A stretch of 57,492 bases of DNA, from assembly GCF_001039355.2 (NCBI RefSeq), contig NW_019775647.1, positions 461,419 to 518,910 of the forward strand, read 5' to 3'. A model generated the notes under the pieces. That model did no database searches. It was not told where the DNA came from and saw only the letters and a list, made by a program, of their open reading frames with translations. The position numbers and the translations under genes were made by a program. This stretch comes from Lingula anatina. Taxonomy: Eukaryota > Brachiopoda > Lingulata > Lingulida > Lingulidae. Positions 1 through 9,358 of this stretch are shown piece after piece (the first letter of the stretch is position 1; the number at the start of each line of letters is the position of its first letter).

Positions 1-1076
1 CCTTTGACCTACCTTACGATGAACTTAACTTTGATTGTACCATTTTTAGTCATATATGTTTTTTGCATATTTTGAAAATTCTTGTTGATTGCATTTTTAC
101 AGCTTGTCAAGCACAAGACTGGTGGCTATGTCCCTTATTTTGTGTATGTGGGGGTTTATACGAATGCGCTTGCTCCAGCTGGTGGTACAATATTCGGAGG
201 CGGTATCGCCTCTCTGATCCTCTAGTTTGCACTGTTTTTAAAAAGTGAAAAAAAAACATTGCTTTCAATAACTAAAAAAATCGTACCTGAATTTAAACAG
301 ATTTATTAGGTAGAACACCAGGGCCAGTTTCTGAATTTCATGGTGTGACATCTTCATTTCGTCATAAGCGTATGGACCCCGAATTTCAGGGAAATAAAGA
401 AATTCACCTCCGCTTAGGAATCATTCTTCGCCAGTCACAAACTGCAAACTAAACTAGATATACAAAACTTCATCACGTTCCTTTATGATTGGAAAATCCT
501 TAGGACGTGACTTGACCCCTGATTTAAATGAAAGAAAGAAAAAAGAGCAATGCACTATGGGTATCAGTTTCCAAGGGAATGATTCACAACTGGATCATTT
601 AAATGAATGTAATCTCGATATGACATGACAAGAAAATTACGCTCAGTTGTTCCCCTGTCACCCGCATGGACACTATATGCAGCTAGGAAATTAAAACATT
701 TGATTAATGAGTGCCCGATTTTTGTTCACTTTTTATGTGGTTATTTTCTTTCCGCTGATACGAAAGCTATTGCAAATGTCGCTGTCTGAATGACTTTTAG
801 GTATTCGCTATCGTACACCATTGAAAACAACAGTCAATCTTAATTAATTAATTAATTTATTTGTTTGTATTTGCAATTCAAACGTAGGGTGCTGTAGACA
901 GATGCCTGGGGAAAATACAGCTAATGTGAAAGGTTTATTACGACCATCCATCAGAAATGCTTTTAGCACTAGCCATCAGGCTTAAAAACTTACCCATTTT
1001 GCGTTTTCTAAAAAGGAGTCCGACTTCTGTTGAAACTAAAAGTAAGTGGCGCATCACTCAGTGCTTTTTTCAATCG

Positions 1077-1077
<1 letters not shown>
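1..1077. other. Non-coding, no gene seen
   Basis: AT-rich sequence with stops in all frames and only short open frames. A short TTAA-type repeat lies near 839-860. Nothing else recognised. Confidence 0.6.

Positions 1078-1122
<45 letters not shown>
1078..1122. repeat. (TTA)15 microsatellite
   Basis: Fifteen perfect TTA units. The open frame running through it encodes a poly-isoleucine run and is a by-product of the repeat, not a gene. Confidence 0.95.
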
Positions 1123-1124
<2 letters not shown>

Positions 1125-1190
1125 GCTATTGCTGTTATCAGAAAATTGATTTTTTCCACTTAAACTCAGCACTGAAGTAAACCATTAAGG

Positions 1191-1410
1191 ACCCCTTTAC
1201 ACTGGACGGCGTCCTTTCTGCGTCCAGCAGTACGGCCCCATTTGAGAGTTAAAAAATTATAATACTTTACGTGCCGACAACTGGCCGATCATTGAGCATT
1301 CATTCTGATACAAAATCAATGCTTGTGCCTCCTTATTAAGACCACAGCGATGCCAAATTCCATGGTCGCAGAAAGGACGCAGAAAGGACGCCGTCCAGTG
1401 TAAAGGGGGT
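1191..1410. mobile_element. MITE family A, copy 1
   Basis: A 220-bp non-coding element whose ends are inverted repeats: left end CCCCTTTACACTGGACGGCG, continuing CCTTTCTGCGTCC; the right end is its reverse complement (GGACGCAGAAAGGACGCC then GTCCAGTGTAAAGGGGG). The terminal repeats are at least 33 bp. A second copy is at 36628-36834 with the same termini and a similar interior (CCCCATTTGAGAGT, ACTTTACGTGCCGA). The right end has an extra GGACGCAGAAA unit. Flanks are ATTA on the left and TATAA on the right, so a TTA/TAA target duplication is possible but imperfect. No transposase. Superfamily not assigned. Confidence 0.85.
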
Positions 1411-2915
1411 ATAAGTAAGCGTGCGCAAAGATGATGGAGTAACCGGCTGCTGTTTTCTTTGCGCCAACCGGCTTCAAAAGACTATTCAAATACGTTTACC
1501 GACAGCAACATATTTCTAACGTAAGTACTTATGTTGATATCATCCGCTAATATCTTCAAAGATGCAAGAACGTTGCCCTCCAGAGAAGAACAAAACGGAT
1601 GTGCTTTTGGCATGATACCGCTAGAGTTAATTTGAAGGGAAAAAATTACATGGCACCTTACGTTTGGTAAATGATTTACCGTAACATGATTGCTTCCTCA
1701 AATTTGATTATTTAGAGACTCGCCAAAAATGAGTTTAGCCCTTATAAAGTATATGTAAAGCATCAGATGTAATAAACCGGTTATGAATTTATAAAGAGCA
1801 TAAGGGGAAAATATTGATATGTTCGTCCACAAGGCCTATCTCTCCAATGAAATTCCTGAAAAAGCAAATATGGTACATATTCTTCAAAAGATAATGACGG
1901 TAGCATTTCTCTTTATTTTTAAAATTATACAAACATAAATAATAATAAAATATATTAATAAATAAATAAACAAACAGAAATTAAATAGGACAAAGTATAT
2001 AAAATGTATTGCGCAATCGTTTCATAATCCCGGTTGGTTTTTACAGTAGTTGCTCGCCTTCAGACTAGCTTTCAATCATTAATAATCCGTGCTCCTTTTA
2101 AATCATGGATGTCAGACACTCCAATTACCACGGGTCGGTGCTCCAGTGAAATTATCCATCATTTCGTCATGGTAATTCACAGTAATTGAATATATTCTAC
2201 CCGCGAGGGCAAGATTTGTGTAACTGATTTGCGGTGTTGTTGACATGTTATGAGATTAGTGCAACCAGAGAGGAGCTAACTTATTCGGCATGGAGACTAA
2301 AATGAAGTTAAAAGACCTTGGATACCAAAGCTAAAATGTGTAGGCCTATATTTTCTCTCACATCACCATTTTCACGTGTCTTTAAACCGTACGCTTAGGG
2401 GAAGAGGGTAAATACCAGCTGTATGCTTTTGAAAAATAATAAAAATGATGACCTAAATTGCTGTCAAAGGTCATCATTTTAACTTTTCACCTTTCTACGC
2501 TCTGAAGGGGGCATGACTGGGAAGTCTACGATTTGTAGACTTAGCTTGTGTTGATGATGATAAATATGGATGACCCCTTACGGTTCCCGCCGCCATTGAC
2601 CGATCTTGGGACCCGTATATAGATATATATATTCAGCCCGAGAATTGATCTAAACTTTGAGGACAAAAAATTAGTTTATTGTGAGCTAAAATAAATTAAT
2701 TGTCAGTTTGTTTTTTGCTGCCATCTGGCGGTCAAGACGGGTGGCAGTGATATGTCGACCACGACCAAACCCGTCAGAAGGCAGATTCAGAGTCGAAAAA
2801 GATCTGCATCGTTTGCAAGCTTCTAGATCGATATTTGTGTGATGTAAAGGGTCAAATCAAAAGCTACCACCTTAAGATAAAACAGCCCAGGGCGTACTTC
2901 TGCCAGAAATTTATC
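1411..2915. other. Non-coding, no gene seen
   Basis: AT-rich, no sustained open frame. Contains AT-rich low complexity around 1920-1975, a perfect 13-bp inverted repeat with AGGTCA half-sites at 2442-2480, and TATA-type repeats near 2617. Confidence 0.6.
2442..2480. promoter_or_regulatory. Everted AGGTCA half-site palindrome
   Basis: AAAATGATGACCT (2442-2454) and AGGTCATCATTTT (2468-2480) are perfect inverted copies separated by 13 bp. Each arm contains the nuclear-receptor half-site AGGTCA, in everted order (TGACCT then AGGTCA). The palindrome is seen directly; receptor binding is an inference. Confidence 0.3.
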
Positions 2916-2918
2916 TAT

Positions 2919-2965
<47 letters not shown>

Positions 2966-2967
2966 TT
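2916..2967. repeat. (TATT)13 microsatellite
   Basis: Perfect 4-bp repeat of 52 bp, preceded by one imperfect TATC unit. Confidence 0.95.
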
Positions 2968-3093
2968 CTTTGCATGTGTGAAGACCTAATTTTTTAATTT
3001 TCTAAATCCGGTTCCTTGGACTTGTCAATCCGCACAAACTCTGAGGTGCACAATCACGCGCAATTCAAATTCAAATTGACAGCTTGACAGCGC

Positions 3094-3717
3094 GCTGTGC
3101 CGAAGGTTCGCTGTGCCGAGGGTTCACTGTGCCGACAAAACCGGAAAATTGGTCTAAAATCGGCTAAGTTTTTCCGGAGCCCCAAAATCAAATGTTCGCT
3201 ATGCCGATGGTTCGCTGTGCCGAAAGGGTCGCTGCGCCGAGGGTTCGCTGCGCCGAAAAAGTCGGCCACCCATCACCCATTGTGCTTGTTATGTAACGTG
3301 GCGAGCAGTGGCCTTTTTAGAAAATAAACGAGTTTTAAAAGTTCTCTTCTTCCATCCGTACCATTTGGATTTGTTAAAACTGCGCATTGAAGGTTTATCC
3401 TTATGGACATAAACATCTTAAATCGCTTTAAATAATCAGTTCTGTAAGTTAATTTATTAATTATTTTTGGCACTATGGGCGTCACCCACATTTAGGAAAT
3501 TACTGACAAGAAAACATTCTCTAATTATTTTTGGCGAACTTGTTGTAGTTATTGGGTGTGTGTAAAATTAACATCTTTTTAAAAACAATCGGCATAGCGA
3601 ACCCTCGGTATAGCGAACCTTCGGCTCAGCGAACCCTCGGCATAACGAACCTTCGGCATAGCGAACCCTCGGCACAGCGAACCTTCGGCATAGCGAACCT
3701 TCGGCATAGCGAAGCGC
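3094..3717. mobile_element. Foldback-like element: inverted 16-bp arrays around a spacer
   Basis: Left array 3094-3257 has units like GCTGTGCCGAAGGTTC, interrupted by about 70 bp of other sequence. The right array 3590-3717 has eight contiguous 16-bp units of the reverse complement (CGGCATAGCGAACCCT). Units alternate between GAACCCT and GAACCTT, giving a 32-bp higher-order period. The spacer of about 330 bp is AT-rich and non-coding, with a direct repeat TAATTATTTTTGGC (near 3459 and 3521). Two arrays of the same unit in opposite orientation suggest a foldback or long-TIR element. No transposase and no clear target duplication. The two open frames through the arrays (repeating cysteine-, arginine- and glutamate-rich peptides) are by-products. 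Confidence 0.65.
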
Positions 3718-4566
3718 ACCCGTGACCCTCGAGCTATCTACCGCATACAAAACTGAATTTTGTCGAAATATGTGCCGTGTTTGGTGGATTAAACTGGTCA
3801 ATGCGATTTGTAACTCATTAAACCATGGGCAATATAACCAATGGGGCCCTTTGGTTATTTTGTCCATATGATTAAAATGAGAAAGTGACATAACCAAGAG
3901 TATCAAAGTAAATGGTCGTTTAATTTCCAAGACAGAAAGAAATGTACAAGCAAATTAGCGATAAGAAATTGGCAAAAGAGAATACTTATTTCAATGGCGC
4001 CAAATTAATAGAGATGAACAGACGATACCTGCCATTTGACGTTTACAGTCTACTTGTCTGTTAAATAAACTTGATTATCCATTTTAACTGTCATTTGCCC
4101 CCCACGTGTTACACATTAATGACATAATCATATTAGTTAGACATTATGCGACACCCACATTTCCAGACCAGTAAAACCAATTCGTTCTTTGTTAATATAC
4201 TGAAAGAATACCCATCAACGCTATTTTTCCCAGTGGATTGGAGAACATTGCGAAGTCAGAATGTCAAATTCGATCAATTATTGAGAAAATGTCATTTGTA
4301 ACTCTTACTAGACTAATAAAGGTAATTACATCGACACTCCGTCACCATAGAAAAATAAATGTCATTGAGTGAAGGATAGGCCAATTAAGATAGTTGCGCT
4401 ACCGTATGATGGCGATCGAAACCTAATAATGGAATATTGACGGCGTAGGAAAGTGCCCGGTTTGACGGAATCTAATTTTCAGAAAAAGTACAAAGGAGGT
4501 GTACTGTTATGGGAAATTGTGAGGGGAAGGTGGTCTGTTACTAGCACATTATGGTGACATGGGCCG
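3718..4566. other. Non-coding, no gene seen
   Basis: No open frame with recognisable content. Nothing beyond AT-rich sequence was recognised. Confidence 0.6.
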
Positions 4567-4733
4567 CATTCAGAGCAGTGGACTAACTAGCCCGAGGGTC
4601 AAATATGGCGACCCACTACAACGCTTGCCGTCTAATCTGCTAATAGTCGCTGAGTAGATGTCCCGTGGGGAGGTATTCAAGTGGGTTGGCCATATTTGAC
4701 CCTCGGACTAGTTAGTCCACTCGGACTAGTTAG
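4567..4733. mobile_element. MITE family B, copy 1
   Basis: Near-perfect inverted termini of about 42 bp: AGTGGACTAACTAGCCCGAG at 4577 continuing GGTCAAATATGGCGACCCACT, against 4680-4721 in reverse complement. The outer left end reads GCATTCAGAGCAG, the same outer motif as the 43.1-kb copy. The interior is about 60 bp with AACGCTTGCCGTCTAAT, matching CTTGCCGTGTAAT in the 15.1-kb copy. At the right end CGGACTAGTTAG is repeated (4704 and 4722), a small terminal duplication. No coding sequence. Confidence 0.75.
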
Positions 4734-6370
4734 CCATGGTCAAAACTTATTTTACGAAAGAGTGCGGCCGTTTTCCACCAAAATGTAAAAATTATTATTA
4801 TTTCTTTTTCATGTTTTGTAACTGTGAAATATAACACCCGTGGTCGCATGAAGGGTAGTATTGCTCTTTTTTCATCCTAGTTTCATCCGGTAAAGCGTTC
4901 CTTAGAATTTACATTGACAAAGCATGATATACCGGGTACAAAACGAAGGTACCACGTAAGAAGCGATGCTGAAGAAGATAATGTGTGCAAATGAATTTAC
5001 AATGCGCTTACAGCAGTAGTTTCCTTTAAGTACATAACTGTAACTCGGTAACCTTGTCAGCCTTGATTTACATGCTTTTTCCTGAAAAATAGCTAGCTCT
5101 TTGAAAAAAATCAGCACAGGCGACAGACGGGATTACAAATGTATGTCTACAACGTTAGGCAATCAAAACAGAATGATGGAAAAATGAAAATGGAATAAAA
5201 AACATGAGTCTGGTAGAATTGATGGAGTGATAGAGGGATGTGAGTGCGCCTTGATCGTGGGGTGTTTTGGGGTGAATCCTAGGCTAGAAATGGAAACTCA
5301 GTCCTCCCAGTTTAATGGTTTTTCTGATCGCCGATAAGGCTTTCCGTTCCCTCGCCTCAGTGTATTGGAACAAATTGCAGATTGGTGTCGATATTGCCTG
5401 ACAAAGCTAACCAAACAGCAAACAATGTTGATAAGAATAAGATGAGAGAAAAAGGAAATATGTGCCTATGCACTAATTGCATCTTATTATACAGTATAAA
5501 ACACTGAAGGAGGGAGAAAAATAGCGAAAATAACTTGTATGAAAGGAGAGGAGATTTATAAGCGAAACAACGAAAGAAGCTCAAACTGAAGCGCATAGAA
5601 CATCGTTCTGTCACAGTGTACTACCAAAGCGTTATGTCAGAGTGAATTCGCAATAGATTGAAGAAGCAGGTAGGATGTGATTTAAATACCTTTACAAACC
5701 CTTCACAGACAGCAAAAGCATAGTATTAATCTTGCTGAAATTTTATGGAGGAAGTACATGTTCTTTTTTTTTTTTTTGGGGGGGGGGTGTTGTTGAATTT
5801 TAGACAAGGTAAAGTTCGCATACATGTATTTGGTTATACATGCCGTTTGCATCTTCATTTTCCCCATAGGTAAATGTTTTATAAATGGCTTCATATTGTG
5901 TTATGAGTAATGCATGTGCATTGACCCTCGTAAATAATAGAAAGTGTAAGTTTCTGGGAAATCCCAATCAAAATATATAGCTAAAAGCAAGAATGTCTCA
6001 TTGGTAGTGAAAGGTTACATGGTTGGTAATGGACAGTCAGCGTGAGTACCCGGAAACGCGAGGTGAAGGACGGGGTATTATTTTTAAAAAAGAGCCATCA
6101 CCAGAACTCGGATAGGCAGGGTACATTTAGCATGGGGCAACAGGGTTTAATCTAGGCTTGATAAAAAGAGCCGCAGCAAAATGAAGTGACACTTCTGACT
6201 ACGTTTCCGTTACAAAGTGGTACATGTCTGTTACCTAAAATTATCAGCAGGCACAGAGCTAAATATAGTGTCCCTATCTAGGCGTGTATAGCCCAGAGGT
6301 GTAGGCATAACCATCAGCATACGATTGCATGTGCGTATTATTGAACATACTATCCATCAAAGCGGGCTGC
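4734..6370. other. Non-coding, no gene seen
   Basis: No credible coding frame. Contains a T-run next to a G-run at 5764-5788 (T about 16, G about 9). Nothing else recognised. Confidence 0.6.
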
Positions 6371-8558
6371 TGTAGAGCCGCATTTTGCAACCGACCGCAT
6401 TTTGCAACCGGTTGCAAAATGCGTTCAGTTGCAAAATGCGGTCCTACTAAGTAGAGCCACATTTTGCAACTGAACGCATTTTGCAACTGCAACACATTTT
6501 GCAACCAAAGAAAATCGTGAAAACGCATTTTGCAACTGCAACGCATTTTGCAACCAGGATTTTTTTCTAAGTCCCTGAAACAGCTTGAAGTACGAGACAG
6601 GTAGGCTACGGTATAATTGGGGTGGGGGCGGGTTTGCTTCGACTATGTATGCTGAAACTGGCCAGGCTGCCCCTGGGGTGGACGATAATATAAAACTTAT
6701 TTCACATTGTAATTTCCTAAACCATTAGAGTTAGGAGGTTAAAACGTCAGGGAGTAAAAAAGATATTGTTAGGCATGCACATAGGGGTGTGGCCGTCCCT
6801 GGGGGTGGTTGATTGTATTTTTACATTGTATTTTCTGTTATCTACCCTTATATCTTTAGAATTAGGAAATAAAAGCGTTGGGGATTAATACCATCGTAAG
6901 AAATGTGCGTGGGCACTCCAGATTTTTTGTGACTTGGGGTGTAGTTGTCCCTGGGGGTGGTTGAGATCGTTAGAGATGTGCTTGGGCACATCGGACTTTT
7001 TGGTCACTTGGGGAGTGGCCGTCCCTGGGGATAGTTACTTGACTGTAATATTTTCACCGTAATTTCTTTCATCTCCTTCTCGACCATTCGAGTTAGGAGC
7101 ACGAGTCTTTGGTGCATGGGTACAGGGGAATTTTAGTGTGACTTTGGGTGTGATTGTCCCTCAGGGGATGGGGTGATTGGTGGTATGTCAGACAATTAAG
7201 CTGATTCCACTGATTGCACTTAAGTGAGATCCCCTGCAGAGTTGGACCGACCCAGCTAGTAGGATGTATGAATCTGAAAGCTGTCTTCGAGTTAAGAAGG
7301 AAGGGGAATGCAAAGAACGCAGCAGACGGCACTTAATAACAGACCTTCAGCGGTATGCTTGAATATAGGTCAAGTTAATTAAAAACCCATGCAAGACCCC
7401 ATATACATGTACTTTCAGGCATAGCCTCTGTAGAGCAACACACATGCTAATTACTATTTATGATTAATTAACATATAAAACACAACGGCTAGTTTAACGC
7501 CAGGATTTCTGAGTGTGTAGGGCCTTATGGTTGGCATGGGTCGAAAGGACAGCTTTAACTGGATTCCTTGACCTATATTCATGCCTACGACTGTAAGTGC
7601 GTTTAGTGCTATGTGCGCCGCTGCTGTTCTCTACATTCCTCAAAAACCCATGTACATTCATTATCAATCCCCAACATTTCATGTTCCTAACTCTAAGGGT
7701 AGATACATGTAGTAGAAGTAACGGTGCAAAAAATAGAATCAACCACCCCCAGGGACGGCCACACCCATCAATACCCCAGAAGGATCCATATCCCTAAAGA
7801 CATGTTTTCAATTCCCATAGCCTTCCGTTCCTGAATTATATGGTCTAAAGGTAGATAGCAGAAAATATAACGTCTAATTGTATTCAACCACCCCCAGGAC
7901 CACACCCTCAGTCAAAAAAATTAAATGCCATTCAACGTCCCAAATTATACTGTAGCTACGTTTCATGCTTTAACTCAAATGGCCGATACAATGGGCAGAT
8001 AGCAGAAAATACGTTGTAAAATTAGAATCAACCACCCCCAGGGACAACCACACCCATGTCACAATAAATTTCCGAAGTGCCCATGCACATTTCTTACGAT
8101 AGTGTATTAATCCCCAACTTTTTTATTTCCCAATTCTTAAGATATAAGGGTAGATAGGAGAAAAATACGAAGTAAAAAGAACTATCAACCACCCTAGGGA
8201 CGGCCACACCCCCAATTAAAAAAAATCCGAAGTCCCATGCACATGCCTAACAAAATGTTTATAATTATTAACGTTTAGAGTTCCTAACTCTAATGGTTTA
8301 GGAAATTACAATGTGCAATAAGTTTTATATTTTCGTCCACCCCAGGGGCAGCCTGGCCAGTTTCAGCATACATAGTCGAAGCAAACCCGTCCCAACTTCA
8401 TTTCTACCTGTCTCGTACTTCAAGCTGTTTCAGGGACTTAGAAAAAAATCCTGGTTGCAAAATGCGTTGCAGTTGCAAAATGCGTTTTCACGATTTTCTT
8501 TGGTCGCAAAATGTGTTGCAGTTGCAAAATGCGGTCGGTTGCAAAATGCGGCTCTACA
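6371..8558. mobile_element. 2.2-kb foldback element with nested tandem repeats
   Basis: Two long inverted arms around a non-coding centre (about 7180-7735). Outer part of each arm: tandem 12-13-bp units of the GTTGCAAAATGCG type (6380-6560 and 8452-8556). Then about 200 bp of well-matched arm follow (AGTCCCTGAAACAGCTTGAA, CTGGCCAGGCTGCCCCTGGG). Inner part: about four degenerate units per arm, 75-160 bp apart, each holding GTGGCCGTCCCTGGGGGTGG, several followed by TATTTTCTGCTATCTACCCT. Units are near 6784, 6938, 7012 and 7146 on the left and, inverted, near 7738, 7890, 8028 and 8187 on the right. Termini are TGTAGAGC / GCTCTACA and both flanks carry CTGC, a possible 4-bp target duplication. 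The left end has an extra inverted terminal fragment (6371-6445) before a second terminus at 6450. No transposase; non-autonomous. Confidence 0.8.
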
Positions 8559-9113
8559 CTGCCTTTAAGGTTTGCGAACAGGGTTTGGATCTGTTCATTA
8601 ATGTTCATTATAAATCATTGCTACTGAATAGATGATAGTGATGACATATGGCAGTTTCTTTTTCATTGCCTATGAAGTATTGATGACGGATTCTATTAGT
8701 GGCGTACATCAATCTCAATTTTGTTAAAACGAGCTACCTAATGGTATTGTCGAACTATAAAATAAATGATTAATTGAATCTTATTGTTTTAGATTGGAAA
8801 GATAAACTCTGTAGTTATTAGTAAATCGAGTTTTGCTTCAATGCTATGGTAATTGATATTGTTGATGGGACCGCTACTGGTTACGGTGCTTTTATTGGCG
8901 GCAAACATCATTTGCCATATCAGTTTTATTCCATTATAATTGTATGTGGGTATTCGCGTCATTAAACCCTAGTTTTAAAACCAGCTGAAGCGTTTCTTCT
9001 CGAAACGAAACCTCCATTTACCCAATTAAGACATCAGTAGTAGTTCAATTAAATACAATATTGTGTTGATTTTATAACACAAATAGACACAGCTAATGTT
9101 TCAGAGCAACACT
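8559..9113. other. Non-coding, no gene seen
   Basis: AT-rich sequence without recognisable coding or RNA features. Confidence 0.6.
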
Positions 9114-9358
9114 TAGGGCTCATTTCCAATGAAACTATCGTTCTACGTAGATCGATCCAACTCTCGGGGACTCTCGTTGAATGCAATCAGATTAACAGAT
9201 TAACATGCATCCTCATGGTGTTGAGCAGAATACAGAAACTTTGGTGATTGCACCAGTAATTTGGAAATGAAAAAGGTGCGTTAATCTGTAAATCTGACTG
9301 TCTTTAGCAAGAGTCCCTGAGGAGTGGGATCGACCTATGCAGAACGGGAATGAGCCTC
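9114..9358. mobile_element. MITE family C (PIF/Harbinger-like), copy 1
   Basis: Inverted termini of about 85 bp: left GGGCTCATTTCCAATGAAAC then CTACGTAGATCGATCCAACT and GGGACTCTCG; right end in reverse complement GGCTCATTCCCGTTCTGC then GGTCGATCCCACTCCTCAGG. Two more copies lie at 43441-43713 and 44154-44413. The left flank is TTA; the right flank TCT does not match in this copy. No coding capacity. Confidence 0.8.

Noticed and set aside
1078-1163. Poly-isoleucine transmembrane-like frame
   Set aside because: It is the translation of the TTA microsatellite.
3094-3717. CRISPR array
   Set aside because: Units are contiguous with no unique spacers, in opposite-facing arrays and a eukaryotic context.
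3568-3930. Frame with repeated RYAEGSLCR peptide
   Set aside because: It is the translation of the 16-bp array; 16 is not a multiple of three but 48 is, which produces the peptide periodicity.
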